A stretch of 64,000 nucleotides of DNA, taken from contig NC_084889.1 in the NCBI RefSeq assembly GCF_958979055.1, positions 2,480,001 to 2,544,000 of the forward strand, in the 5' to 3' direction. The DNA comes from Alnus glutinosa. Lineage: Eukaryota > Streptophyta > Magnoliopsida > Fagales > Betulaceae. The position numbers and the translations under genes are program-made. Under the pieces are notes generated by a model. The model saw only the letters and a list, made by a program, of their open reading frames with translations. It was not told the origin of the DNA and made no database searches. How positions within the stretch are numbered: position 1 is the stretch's first letter; every line of letters starts with the position of its first letter. Below are positions 13,265 through 26,479 of the stretch, piece after piece.

Positions 13265-16200
13265 CTACTCCGGGAATTGGATATCGGCCAAATCCTCTCT
13301 GTAAGGGATGTGCCCCAAATCAACCTGCCTGTTAGAACTGCTTAGACGGCCGTTTTCCATTGTGTTTTGAGCTGCTGGGTTGTTCTTTGGGGGCTCAACG
13401 AATGTCACGACAGTGTCTTTTCGGAATGTCAAATAGATGACGGCGAGGATGTAGGCGGCCATTAGGGGAAACACTATCATCCCAATGAACACCTTTCCGA
13501 CCGTGGGTACACTGCTATCAATTAGCCAACCCACGAAGCCTGTGCTCAGGTAGTAGATGTTGATGCCAATGATTCCCAGCCCAAGGATCCACGAGACCAC
13601 AATAATCTGCATACATATTTATTAGATGCTTAGTTTTAGTTAAGCAATTTGTGTTCGCCTGTTGGATTTGGATCATGTTGAGGCATATGTATAAGATTAT
13701 ATATGTCAATTCTAAAGTGACTCATTTAATTAAACGGGTATGACCTCTCAACTCTAATCCATTAATTTTGTGTTGATTCGCAAGTCGTGTCAAAAATTGC
13801 TAGCCTAAAATGTACGTTGCATGTCAGATTTGCGGTTCGTATAAAAAATTGTAAGAATGGAACTAGAAAGTTGATTTTAGGGGGAGCCAAACTATAGTAA
13901 AATTTTCTCAAGTGGTCAAAGTTGAAAAACAAGACTTAAAATGTGCCTTTTTAATAAATTTAATTAAAAGCTAAAAATATGCATTTTTTACTTTCCCTTT
14001 TCTTTTTTTCTTTTTTTTTGCTAGAGGGGAAATGGAGGGGGGCCATGGCCCCCACCAGCCCCCGACTAGTTCCGTCACTGATCATATATATGTTTAGATC
14101 ACAACCTATGCCATGCTCTATTAAAAATAAACACATGTTAGTTTAATAGATTGGGTTGGAAGAAAACTTTGTACATCTTTAAATCATGCTTTTGGTTTAA
14201 ATGGCTAGGATTCATTGATTTATGAAACTTAATTATGATGTCAAAATGCAAATGACCTTGCATAAACTGATAAAAGTATAAAATGGGGTGTTACATTTCA
14301 ACCATTTAGCTTTTGAGCTGATTTAAAAGCCAAGTCCTATAGACTGGTTCACCTCAATACATATGGCATGAAAATAGAAAATGAAGATGTAAGAATAATA
14401 CGCATACGTGTAAATGATTAAAACAACTATTTTCTATCACCTTAAGCTTTTGGGCTAACCAATAATTTTATAAAAGAGAAAGAAAAAGGAAGAAAACCAA
14501 CTCACATATGTTGAATTAATGTGAGGTCCCATCTTGGTGGCACTGCTACTGAATTTGAGGAGAGGAATTAGAGCAAATGGGAGTTCAAATGAAAGTATCA
14601 TCTGGAAAAAACCATTAAGTTTTTATAATATGTTTGATTGCAACATACTAGGTATTAACATTAAAAAGATCTAGTTTCCAAGTTACAAACCGATGCAATG
14701 ATTATGAGTCGGCCTGCTCCTGAAGATCCTCCAATAATTGAAACAATAAGACTAGGTGTAATGGCAATTAACCTGCTCACCAGGTTCCTAGTCCACTTTT
14801 TCATCTTAAGGTCCAAGAAACCCTAAAAACCAAACCATATCCTTAAATTAATTAAAACTCAACTTAACCAGGACAAAGTTTTCCTTTAAACTGGGTTTCA
14901 GGGAAAAAAATTCCTTCTATCCATAATGTTAAATTGACATATGTGGGAATTTTTTTCTAACCCAATTTAAAGAGAAACTTTATCAATCCCAATTTATTAA
15001 GATACGTATAAATGTTTATTATTTTTTTTAAGACCTGCATGATGAATTGCCCTGCATAAGTGCCTGTGATGGTAGAGCTCTGCCCTGATGCTAGTAATGC
15101 AATAGCATAAACGGTTGAGCTTGACTTACCCAACACATTCTACATATACATAAGACAATAAAAAGAATTTCTGTTATGCTTAATCAATTAATTGGATTTA
15201 AACAACTTCATATATAAATATCAATTTGAACCTGGAGAAGGAAGGGAGCTGAGTTAAGGGTAAGATCACTGCATCGATTTGCAGCCTCATCTGAGATGTT
15301 ATTGGCAGAGCAAACAGTGCCCGATACAGAAACAACTGCAACATTGATCAGAAATGCCACAAACAAGGCGAATCCACTCTCTAGCAAGAAATATCGACAT
15401 GCATCCTGTAGTATTATGGGATGAATTTGTTAAAATATTAATTTAAATAATTAAGTTAATTATTTTTTATAAGATTAATTTTTTGGAATAAGTAATGATT
15501 TAACATAGTATCAAAGTAAAGATCTTGAGTTTGAAACTTGTCTCCGTTGTTCACTTCTCATTTCAATTAAATGTTTCGCATGTTGGGTCTCACTTATTGA
15601 GGGAAAGTTTAAACCTACAAGTAAGTGTCAATGTTAAAATTATATTAATTTAAATAACTAAATTTAATGATTTAACCAAGTCAAACACATCCATTAACAA
15701 TTAGTTTATATATAAATTATTATTGGTTCCAAAAGTCTAAGCATAACGATGAATTTAATAATTTGGTCATGATTCTAAACTAAGCTGATAAAGTAGGATA
15801 TGAAATTTATTCTAGCATTATCATGTTAATCTTTTTAATTCCTTATTAATTGTAGCATCCAGTTTTTCAACTTCAAGATTCACACTAAAGTGAGGTATAT
15901 ATAACATAAGTATCGTCAGTGGTGTTACAGCTAGCTTTTATTGTAAGTTCTTTATAAACTTATCGATGTGGTACGTAGTCTATGTTGCATTTACCACGTT
16001 AGCCTCTATCAAACTAAATTTATAATAAAAATTGCAGTATTGGAAGCATTTTCCAACATAATAAACGATTTTAACTGTGGAGAAACAAATAACATATACA
16101 TCGTTCCTCTATATATATATATATATAAACCAAAATATGTTTGAAGTCTATGAGAATATCTGAATGAAAGTATGCTTCAAATTAAGCGGTGGCTTACATT

Positions 16201-17060
16201 GACGCCATTGACAGAACTGGGTATTTTTCTGGATAGCACAAGAGCCGAGTGGAGGAAGAGATTGTGCCTATTTTGATCAGAAAGAAATGAAGTGATATGA
16301 ATAATATAATTATACACACAAATCATGAAAAGGAAAATAGTTATGCAGATCGAGATGACTATGTAATATATATGGATATATAGTTTTATCGGATCTGTAT
16401 CTCCAGCAATTAGCTATTTAATCGGATTGTTAGCAATTTGAATAGTAAATATGAGAAACCCTATGAGACCCACCAGTCTAACAAGTCGGGGCAGTCTGCT
16501 CGAGACTTACTCGGGCAAGTAATTAAGCCCCGTAAAAACTTTATTCTTACATTTGCTATAAAAATTACTAGGAATCTAAACAATAAAATTGCTGAAAATT
16601 AATGTATATATAAAAAGTGGGAGAGATGGATGGTACGTACGGCATGACAAGGGCACCCAAGAGGGCGATGGCATCGCCGGTGGCTCCTTGGCCTTTGAGC
16701 TTGGGTATAAACATTCCCTTCAGCACATCACCTGCCGGGGGCTTTACGTAACTCATTTCTCCAAAGAAACAGCCAGCCATTATGAACACCAGCACTGCTA
16801 TCAGCAACTCCAGCTTCCTAACCTGGCTTGTCACAATTTTAATTTCACAAACAAAAAATATATATGTTACAAAACAATATATAAATAAAAATTGATATGA
16901 AAATCCATAATTATGAAAATTAAGTATTAATTAAATAAATTTCAATATAACGGCCGCCTTCACTACAATTTAACACTTTTTCTTTTTGATCTTCAACAAA
17001 AAATTAAGTCTACATACATATTTTTCAAATGAAGAATTAATTTAAGCACAATAATTGAAC

Positions 17061-17118
<58 letters not shown>

Positions 17119-17567
17119 TATTGTTAAAATTAATTAAGGACTTCACCTAACTTTGAAGTAAGTGGGGGTAAGGAAAAGGAGAAAAATAAAAAGAAGGTTT
17201 AATGATATCACTCAAATTAAGTCAAAGAGGATAATTGAGAATGTCAATTATATGTGTGTGTGTGTGATAATATCCTATAGATCTTAGAAATAAAGGGATA
17301 TTCGAATAAACACTGTATTGATCCATCATGTATCTAAATAATTAATGATATGCATGCCAGTCTTGTATAATAAACACTATATTCGAATACTATTAATTAA
17401 TTACGAAATATAGGGTAAGAGATGAAGTTGTCTCTTTTAAAATATATTAATTAGGAGCTACAGAGATATTAAATTAAGAGTCAACTGTATTGATTGCTTG
17501 ATTGTATTGATTGCTTGATTGCTATCCATGTAATGAAATGAAAACTATAGACGTCGTACGTTCACCC

Positions 17568-17598
<31 letters not shown>

Positions 17599-20177
17599 TA
17601 CTAGAAAGTACTGAAGCATTCCGTGGGCATATGTACGTGTGTGTGTGAATATATATACATATATATATATAAAGGGGTTCATTCTTGCACTATAAGATGT
17701 GTACAATTTGTATGCAACCTACTTATATGGGTGGATCTATCCACTTAGATAGGTCTACCTATGTGAATGATTGTGCACAACTCATTATGCACTAAACTTT
17801 TCCCATATAAAAAAGAAAGAAAGCTTATTATGAGATTAGAAGAATAAAAAGAACATATTTGAATTACTACAATTTTTATAATAAAATTATTTACAAATAT
17901 ACGTGATATTTCATAATTAATAAAATAATTAAGAAAAATGAATAAGTCATATTTTTAGTTATTATATACTGTATTATTAATTTATAAATAATTTAATAGT
18001 AAAAATTGTAATATTGCCTTTAAAGTTACAAAAGACAAAATTTAGGGTTAGTCGGTATGAAAACAGATATATGATTTTTTTGTCACTCAAAGACATAATT
18101 TTTGACCACCTTATCCATGTGGCAACGTGATTTCCTAATTAGCTTTAAGAGTTTTTTTCTTAAAAAAAAAAAATTTGAAGACAAAATCCTTCCCGTATGT
18201 GATATATATATATATATATTATACAAGACTGGCATGCATGCATGATGCATATACAGACAAGAACCCAAGAAGAGTCCACGTGTGGTAGTGGTTAGACATG
18301 TGTATTGATCGATTCCACATTCAATTTCTGCTCACAACTCTTGCAGATTGGTCTCAACTGGAAAGAGGTTAGAGAATGACGACCGTTCACCGTTAAGTCA
18401 TCGCTTATCTATAGTATTTTTAAGGGATAAGATTAAATTACTTTAATATTATATTACTTTATAAATAATACTAAAATTTACACTTTTATTTTATTATTAT
18501 TTTATTTGGCTGACATAGCGGTCTCAATTAACAATTAAATTTGATTTTTTTTTTTAGCAATTAAAGGATAATTAGCAATACACGTCAGCAAGGTAAGATA
18601 AAAATCAGATACACGTGTAGTTTCTAGAATTACTAAGCTGATAGAAATGTTAGAAACCACGCCACTATCACACAACTATTTCACAAGTGACCGGATCTAA
18701 TAGTTAAAGGTTTTTATTTTTTTTAACAATAATTGATTCAAAAACTACAAAACCATGCTACATCAGGAAAAAAAAAATAGTTGTAAAATAATAGTGTGAT
18801 ATATTTCTTACTTTGCACAGTGATAATGCTAACAAAAGAAAAGCCACAAAGTCGCACCCCGAAAAGATAACTATATGATAATGATATGTATTTATTTAAA
18901 AATTGGGAGATGATACACTCACAACCCACACCCAACTCCCACTCACATGTGTGTGGGTTCCATGCACGTGGGTCTCACACACATGTGAGTGGGGGTTATG
19001 TGGGAGTTGGATGAGGGTTGTAACGCAAGCATTTCCCTTAAAAATTATATTACAAACATCACTATATATATATATGTCGACACAAAACGCACGGACGAAG
19101 ATAATTATACAATAATCATACGTATCCGTTTATTTAAAAATTATATTACAAACATCACTATATATGTCGACACACAACATACGGACGAAGATAGTTGAGG
19201 TGATAAAAATTGATCAGTTTACTTGAAAAGTACGTGACAAAACATAGCTGTGTCACACAACGTACCGTACGTATATTATATAGTAGAGCACAAAATATAA
19301 TTAATTCCCATGTTCTTAAATAATTAATGGACCAAAAACTTAGATATTAAAAAATTATGTTTGCTATTGGAAATTTTAATTGCTTAATTAATAGGAGATT
19401 AATTACGTACGTACCCCGAATCTCTGCAGGCCAAGAAGTAAAAGAGTGCTTAGGCCTGTGAATAGAACTCCAGCCCAAACTGGGATGTGGAAAAGTATGT
19501 TTAGTGCAAAGGCTGTCCCAATCACTGTCACAATAAATGAACATTCAAAAGGTTTGTTAGTGACATGGAGGCTGGAGCAGCACAAGATGGAGAGACAAAT
19601 GATTGAACAATGAGATATATGGTTTAAAACTTAGACCACCTTCTGGTATATCGGCGGCAATGACAGCAAGCTCAGCTAGCAACCACAGGGAATACTTCAC
19701 ATATTTTGGGTACTCAGCCTTACATAATTCTGAGAGGTGTTTCCCTGGGAGAGATAAAAGAAAAATTAATTATCTAATTTAGATACTTAATTGTAGAAAA
19801 AAAAAATCATCATCGCGGGAGATCGATCAGCTAGAATTTGTTTATAAATTTGCAGCTTACCTGTGCTTACACCAAGATTTGCAGCCAGCGATTGGATTAT
19901 GAGTGCAAAGATCAACCCAACGAGTATCACCCATAGTAGCTGAAAATACCAAATATCATCATCACCATTAAAAAAATCATGTTTTTAAATAACTACTAAA
20001 GGCTTAATTTCTTGTTCTCCTTTAATTTCTTCCATTATCTCGTGTATTTCATCCTTCTCTTTTGCTGTTTTATTTACCTCAAATCTGTGATTTGCTCCAG
20101 CTTGCAGATCAGTTTCCACTGTGACATGGTTCCATAAAATGATATTAATTAGTTTACCGAATAAGTGCACATGCACA

Positions 20178-20233
<56 letters not shown>

Positions 20234-21808
20234 CACAATTTCCCGGGTCAAGATAAGCTAAAGAGACAAGAAATCCAGGGCCCACATAGGAAAGAAACTT
20301 TCTCCATCCAGGTTTCTGGAACATCATAAGATCATCAAGAAAATACATGCATGTTGATCATATACTTCAAGAGAAAAAAAAATCAATAGAATTAGACATA
20401 TATATATATATACAGGAATCATGTCGCGCGTAGCTAAAATTAAAAGAAAGGCCTGGTGAAGAAGCATAGAACTAAAAGAATTAATGCATGGTGAAGAAGG
20501 AAAGAGACCATTTGAGTGGCTTGGGTTCAGCAATATTTGTTGAAAGGGAGGAGTTTATTGAATGTGAAACTTCTCCAAAATGCATCTTGGTGTTGGAGAA
20601 TGATTTTGAACCTGCGTGGTTTGGCTCGGGATCTCCTCAAAGTTGAAGTTGGGAATGGGAAGAGCATTCATCTATGGCTAGACAATTGGCATCCACTAGG
20701 CCCTTTATTTGATAATTTTGGTTTTAGGCCTATTTATGATTCTCAAAGCCGAATTGATGCCAAGTTGGATTCAGTAATTAGAAATGGTGAATGGTGTTGG
20801 AAGCCAGCTAGGTCCGATGAGCTGGTTATCATTCAGAGTCGACTTCCAGAAGTCCGGTTGGGAGTTGTGGATAAACCAATCTGGACTATAGCTCGGAAGG
20901 GGACTTTTGTTAGCTCTGATACTTGGAACCATTTGAGATTGAAAAGACAGCTAGTGGATTGGTGGTCCCTTATTTGGTTCAATCATGCTATTCCGAAACA
21001 GGCCTTCTTGCTTTGGTTGGCTGTTCGTAATAGACTCACAACGGGTGATCGCCTTCTGACTTGGGGATACAAAGGTGATACTCAATGCTATTTTTGCAGA
21101 CATGATAGTGAAAGTAGAGACCATCTTTTTTTCAGTTGCAGCTTTAGCTCTTGGATTTAGAAGTTTTGTATGAAAAGATGTAACATTTCGAATCCCTTTC
21201 TTGACTGGCAGAATGTGGTAGAAGAAGGTAGTAGGAAGTGGATTTCGAAGAAGCTGAGCAGTGTTCTTTGTAGGCTGGTTTTGAGCTCCAGTGTTTACAA
21301 TATATGGAGAGCTAGAAATGAGATTAAGCATAATGGAAGACCAAAAACAGAGAAGCAGATTATTAGAAGTATTTTTTGGGAAGTAAGGACTAGAATTTCT
21401 GGTAAAGGTAACTTCAAGAAGAATATTGAAGAGAATATCAATATTTGCCTAAGCTAGAATATTGATTTGTCTATACTGGTTTGATACCAGTGTGTTATTT
21501 GTTTTGTTTGTAGCCACAGAGTTCTGTTCTGCTCTTGTGGTGTTGTCTTTGTGTGTTTGTGGAACGTTGTTTTGTTCTGTTTGTTGTTAGTTGGTAATAA
21601 AATTGATCACTTATTCATCAAAAAAAAGGAGGAGGAAAGAGACCTGGTGATCAGGGTCCTGATCATGATCAAGCTGTTTGTCGGCGTTGTTGCCTGCAGT
21701 GATGGAGGGTCGGGTGTTTCCCTCCTCCTCAACGGCAGCTATGCGGTTGCTCCCTGTACCCCATGATGATGGAATATTAACTTCATCACTCGCTTGATGG
21801 CTTCCCAT
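13265..21808 (-). CDS. NRAMP1: NRAMP divalent metal transporter (NRAMP1/6 type)
   Basis: Thirteen exons on minus: 21808-21644, 20315-20237, 20118-20078, 19939-19861, 19744-19640, 19524-19415, 16822-16641, 16267-16198, 15405-15232, 15139-15035, 14822-14691, 14601-14506 and 13606-13265. Every junction is GT-AG and in phase; the product is 559 aa. It carries the TM1 metal motif DPGN (residues 78-81), an [12 protein letters not shown] helix, TM6 with MPHN (Met about 253) and the family signature [19 protein letters not shown] from about 354. Hydrophobic segments throughout fit 11-12 TM helices. Family knowledge: proton-coupled uptake of Mn, Fe and related divalent metals; the AtNRAMP1/6 subgroup fits best by sequence, but I cannot separate the two. 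Intron 1 holds an antisense LINE, intron 2 a long CT/GA tract next to the donor, and intron 6 is 2.6 kb of AT-rich repeats. The start follows a TATA box by about 100 bp. Confidence 0.96.
17065..17115. repeat. (TA)n microsatellite in NRAMP intron 6
   Basis: A pure TA dinucleotide run of about 25 units. Smaller TA runs occur at about 16111-16127 in intron 8, and at 17657-17670 and 18203-18219 in intron 6. Confidence 0.95.
18903..19030. repeat. Short inverted-repeat (hairpin) element in NRAMP intron 6
   Basis: The arm caacccacacccaactcccac near 18920 is complementary, with a few mismatches, to gtgggagttggatgagggttg ending near 19020. The inner arms cacatgtgtgtg and cacacatgtgag also pair. The structure looks like a small MITE; ends are not defined by a target-site duplication. 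Confidence 0.55.
19040..19198. repeat. Tandem duplication, about 96-bp unit
   Basis: Two copies beginning aaaaattatattacaaacatc start at 19040 and 19136. Both run through tgtcgacaca and acggacgaagata. They differ by a TA-run length change and a few substitutions. Located in NRAMP intron 6. Confidence 0.8.
20179..20232. repeat. (GA)n/(CT)n microsatellite abutting the NRAMP exon 2 splice donor
   Basis: About 27 AG units end four bases from the exon 2 donor (gtgagt, minus strand, donor GT at 20236-20235). In the transcript intron 2 therefore begins with the donor followed directly by a CU-repeat that fills about half of this 118-nt intron. Confidence 0.95.
20510..21627 (+). mobile_element. 5'-truncated LINE carrying a zf-RVT domain, in NRAMP intron 1
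   Basis: A frame from 20516 to 21457 encodes the C-terminal part of a plant LINE ORF2. It includes [17 protein letters not shown], an [11 protein letters not shown] segment, the zinc-binding [18 protein letters not shown], and a terminal [14 protein letters not shown] motif. The frame is broken once, by a TAG at 21158 where a Trp is typical, and the reverse-transcriptase core is missing by 5' truncation. A 3' UTR and an eight-A tail end at 21627. Flanking copies of ggaaagagacc (20499-20509 and 21634-21644; 15 of 17 matches if extended leftward) form the target-site duplication. It is antisense to NRAMP, and its right duplication covers the exon 1 splice donor. Confidence 0.88.
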
Positions 21809-21908
21809 ATTCTCTCTCTCTCTCTCTCTCTCTACTAGATCTCTAGCTAGATTGCAACGTGCTTTTAACAGCTAGCTTGTTCAATGAAACTGTCAGACGG
21901 AGCTTGTG

Positions 21909-21916
21909 TATTTATA
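21909..21916 (-). promoter_or_regulatory. Probable TATA box of NRAMP
   Basis: The minus strand reads actataaatacac, a good plant TATA box about 100 bp upstream of the NRAMP ATG. The probable 5' UTR contains a GA-rich repeat (21811-21832), common in plant leaders. Confidence 0.65.
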
Positions 21917-22492
21917 GTGCATGCAAATGGCCTGAAGCATCACCATGTGTTTGGCTTCACGACAGCTTAATAGTCCATCCCTAAACCACAAAACGGCCTT
22001 GTCCTCGTCGCCAAAAGGATATGTCACTTCCTTCACTCAAGAAGACATTCATATTCTAATTACTAACAAATAAACAAAACACTAATTAAATATTCTAATT
22101 ATGATGTTTCCCCTCCCTGTTTTATATTTTCAGCTTTTCTACTTTTTTATTCAAACAACTCCAACCCTCAACCTCCTTTTTTTTTTTTTTTTCTTTTTTC
22201 TTTTTTAACTTAAAAGTAAAATAAGTATGACAGGGTTTGTGTGTTTCTTCAACAAATATAACCAGATACACTATGCTCTTTTTTATAAGCTGACACGTTT
22301 TTGTCCGTGCCGTTCCACAGTTACTTGGTAAAAATGGGCTTGCCTTTAGAAGTGGCCACCTCTAGCTAGCTCCTATGTACATTGGAAGCATTTCCACCGA
22401 TGATCCCCTGCCTCCGATTTCTTCCCTGTTTCCCCTTTGTAATTAAACGGTCCTACTGTTTGGGTTTTTTTTTTTTTTTTTTTTTTTACTTA

Positions 22493-22917
22493 TGCTCCTT
22501 TTGTTTCAGCGTAAAATGATTTCTAAAAAATGGCCGGATCAATGGTAATATCCGGTCAGATCCGGCCGAATCTGGCCGGAAGTCGGCCATGGTCAGAATC
22601 TGGTCGGATCCTACCATTAATCCGGCCGGATCTAGATGGATCCGGCCACTGATCCGGCCGAATCTGACCTGATCCGAAGGAGTCCGGCCGAAATTTGGCA
22701 ATTTTGGCCGGATCCGGCCAAACATGCTCGCCGGAATCCGCCAACGGCTACCGGACGTTGCCGGATTCCGGCGACAATTGCATTTTCTCCTTTTGTAATT
22801 TTTTCGTGCGAATCAAACACCGAAAATTATTTTCGAAAAAATTATTTTTTTTTTTAAAATGATTTCGTCGAAAATATTTTACGACGGAAACCATTTTACG
22901 TCGAAACAAATGAAGCA
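22493..22917. mobile_element. 425-bp MITE with TTA target-site duplication
   Basis: The left end tgctccttttgtttcagcgt and the reverse complement of the right end, tgcttcatttgtttcgacgt, are matching terminal inverted repeats that continue through aaaatg. TTA flanks both sides (22490-22492 and 22918-22920). The interior holds many copies of the words tccggccg and gatccggcc. The TTA duplication suggests a PIF/Harbinger-type or CACTA-type mover; the TIR does not let me decide. The open frames inside it are repeat-driven and not genes. Confidence 0.8.
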
Positions 22918-23085
22918 TTAGAAAGAAAAGGTTTACGCCGGTTAGAATATTAATTAATAAATGATTAAATTTCATTTTTTTATCAGCTTAAATTTTTAGA
23001 ATTAGTGATAATTTAACATGGAGTAATGCTATTCTTTACACTTATTTCACATCGGTTGACGTAAAACTAAAGAAAATCAGCTTAA

Positions 23086-23323
23086 TATCAGAAAAGAGAG
23101 CAGAGAATATTTGGGATTGAAACTTTGTTCAATTGCATTAAAAAATATAAAGTGTTTTACAAACTGTATATATACATTCTGCAGTAACAGAACAAACTTG
23201 CTGAGAAAGCTAACTAACTATCACTACTAGCTAAGGTAAACTATCTACCTAAGTTAATTAACCAGCTAAGAAAAACAGATCATGTGTTCTGTTATTTACA
23301 TATTTAACACGTGTATCTCAATA
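23086..23323 (-). repeat. Copia 3' LTR
   Basis: 238 bp, nearly identical to 27878-28133 except for scattered substitutions and the missing internal tgtatctacatttaacac-like segment near its outer 5' end. The minus-strand ends are TAT...ATA. Confidence 0.92.
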
Positions 23324-23335
23324 CCCCCTCCCAAG
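23324..23335 (-). other. Copia polypurine tract
   Basis: The minus strand reads cttgggaggggg immediately before the 3' LTR. This is the expected position and composition of a plus-strand primer and it supports the LTR boundary at 23323. Confidence 0.85.
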
Positions 23336-23597
23336 ATGAACAATGGATATTGAGAATGTTCATCTTGGACAGCAGAGACCGAAAAACTTCAGAACCAAGA
23401 GGCTTAGTAAATAAATCAACCAACTGATTAGAGGAAGAAACATGCAAAGTCCGAACTAGACCACGTTAGATTTTTTCTCGCACAACATGACAATCGATCT
23501 CTATGTGTTTAGTTCGCTCGTGGTAGACCGGATTAGCAGCAATGTGTAAAGCTGCTTTGCTATCACAAAACAGAAGAGCTACTTGAGAGTGAGAAAT

Positions 23598-26079
23598 CTA
23601 AAAATCCTGGAGAAGATGAAGCAGCCAAGTAAGTTCACAACAAACAGCAGCCATAGAGCGATATTCGGCCTCAGCAGAAGATCTAGAAACTGTGGTTTGT
23701 TTCTTTGATTTCCAAGAGATCAAGGAGTCTCCCAGAAAAACACAAAAGCCAGTCAGGGATTTGCGGGTGTCAGGGCAACCAACCCAGTCAGAGTCACAAA
23801 ACGCCTTCAAGTGACAAGAAGAAGAAGTAGGGAAAAACAATCCCTGACCCGGAGCTGCCTTGATATAACGTAGAATGCGATGAGCAGCATCTAAATGAGG
23901 CTTGCGAGGAGCTTGCATGAACTGACTTAAAGTATGAACAGCATAGGTTAAGTCAGGTCTTGTGATAGTGAGATATAGCAGCCGACCAATCAACCTGCGA
24001 TAGGACTGAGGATCTTCAAGCAACACCCCATCCAAAGCAGAAAATTTGGCATTGGACTCCATGGGAAAAGCAGAAGGCTTAGCAGCCAAGTGACCAGTAT
24101 CAGTGAGGATGTCCAAGGCAAATTTTTGTTGACATAGAGAGATGCCAATAGAGGATCGAGCAATCTCCAGACCAAGAAAAAACTTCAAAGAGCCTAAATC
24201 TTTGAGTTTGAAATGAGTGTGTAAGAAAGCAGTGAGTTCCTTGATAACTTGCTTATCATTGCTGGCAAGGACTATATCATCCACATAAACAAGAAGTGCC
24301 ATAAAGGAAGAACATTTGGACTTAGTAAACAAGCTGTAATCAGATTTAGACTGAGTAAAACCATGAAGCGGTAAAATGGAAGAAAATTTAGAGAACCATT
24401 GCTAAGACGCTTGTTTCAAACCATATAAGGATTTGTTTAATCTACAAACCCGAGTATCTTCTTTAGAGATAAAACCAGGAGGAGGCTTCATGAAAACTTC
24501 TCCATCGAGATCACCATGCAAGAAAGCATTATTAACATCGAGTTGATGAAGATCCCAATTATTGATGGCTGCCAAAGCAAGCAAGCACCGGACAATGGTC
24601 AACTTGGCCACCGGAGAGAATGTCTCAGTCCAAACCCTCATTGAGTGAACCCTTTTGCTACAAGCCTTGCCTTATACCGTTCAATCGAACCATTAGAATT
24701 ATGCTTGATCTTATACACCCACTTGCAACCAATAGGAACCTTATTAGAAGGTAAAGGCATAGGAGTCCAAGTCTGATTTTCCTCAAGAGCCTTGATTTTA
24801 GCTTGCATGGCCTCGCGCCAGCAAGAATGTTGAACAGCTTGGTGATAAAATTGTGGTTCAATTGAAGTAGAAACCGAAAGACCGTAGTCTTTGTAGGAAG
24901 GGGACAATTTGTCATAAGAAATGACAGAAGAAAGAGCAAAAGGAATACCTGGATTCCGTGGAGAATGAGCTGGAGGTGATAGAGAAGATGAGGTCATTTG
25001 ACAATGGAAATCCTGCAAGTAACTAGGCTTATTCTTAACCCGTAGTGATTTTCGAATGAAAGGAACAGATGTAGGAATAATCGGAGAAACATCAGGAAAA
25101 GGAGAAGTAGATGCAGAAGAAGGAATGGAAAGGTCAAAAGAAATGGTATCTAAAGGAGTAGGATCAGGAATGGAAGGAAAGAGAACATTAGAATTAGGAA
25201 TAGGAATAGGAAGAACAATATTAGGAAATTGAAATTGAGAAGATTGGAAATGAGGATGATATGGAAATACATTTTCATTTAAAACAATATCGCGGGAAAC
25301 AAAAACAGTATGAGTAGAAAGGTCAAACAGCTTGTAACATTTGATATTATATGGATATCCAATAAAAAGACAAGGTCGAGCTCGGGAATCAAATTTGGAA
25401 CGATTCCTAGCAAGGGTAGAAGCCATAAGCAACCAAAGACACGAAGATGTGAAAAAGTGAGAGGAATTGAAAAAAGACATTCAAAAGGTGTTTTACTGGA
25501 CAAAGTAGGAGTAAGAATGCGGTTGATAATGTGAGTAGCCGAGAGAACACATTCACCCCAAAAATATAAGGGAAGATTAGCTTGAAATCTTAAAGCACGA
25601 GCAACATTGAGGAGGTGTTGGTGTTTTCTTTCCACAACAGAATTTTGTTGAGGAGTCTCAACACAACTGAGTTGATGAACAATGCCTTTAGACTGATAAA
25701 AAATAGGCATTTGAAATTCAAGACCATTATCACTTAGCAAAGTTTTGACTTTAGTAGCAAATTGGGTTTCAACAAGATTGATGAAAAAAACAAGTAAATT
25801 TCGGGTTTGAGACTTAGCAACCTTTAGATGCACCCATGTGAATCTAGAATAATCATCAACAATGGTGAGAAAATATTTAACACCATTAAGAGAATCATTG
25901 GAAAAGGGGCCACAAATATCACAATGGACTAAATCGAAAATTTTATTTGATATGGAATCACTTACAGGGAATGGTAAGCGATGTTGCTTAGCCAAAGGAC
26001 AAATTGTACAGCATTTATTTGGATCAACAGTAATGCTAGAGTCATATTGACTAAGTAGCTTTATTCTATAATAAGACAA
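23598..26079 (-). pseudogene. Copia integrase, reverse transcriptase and RNase H region (broken)
   Basis: The segment runs downward from 26079. First is a pre-integrase zinc-binding end ([12 protein letters not shown]). The integrase core follows with its acidic triad visible in [18 protein letters not shown] and VVERKHQ (about 26040-25570). Then comes an RT with [21 protein letters not shown] and the catalytic YVDDIVLAS near 24300-24270, and RNase H ending with [13 protein letters not shown] near 23640. Breaks: a frame change near 25280-25480, another near 24640, and an in-frame TAG around 24400 just after the KQAS motif. Family role: integration and reverse transcription of the element. It is inactive as it stands. 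Confidence 0.9.
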
Positions 26080-26479
26080 ATGTCCTAAATGGAAATGTCA
26101 TACATCCGAAGAAACATGCTTAACAGAAAAACTATGAGATGAAGGAACAGAGGAGATAGAAGAATGCAATGCGGATTTGTATACTGGATAAGGCAATTCT
26201 GGTTGATCAAGCAAGTGAAACAGCCCGCCACATTCTCTACCCACTCCAATCATTTTCCATGTCAACAGATTCTGGATGAAACAAAAATCAACAAGAAATA
26301 TAAGACTACAAGAGAAAATTTTCGTGAGTTTGCTTGTTGAGATGAGATTGAATGAAAAAGTAAGAACACATAGGACATCAGTTAGAATTAAAGATGCAGA
26401 AATTCTAACAGTGTCTATATGTGTAACAGAAGCAAACTAACCATTAGGCAATTTGACAAGCTTGGATATGGTGGATGTA

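Noticed and set aside
13850..14075. Possible small transposon ending ctagttccgtcactg
   Set aside because: The ggaactag/ctagttcc ends are suggestive, but the arms do not extend and no duplication was found.
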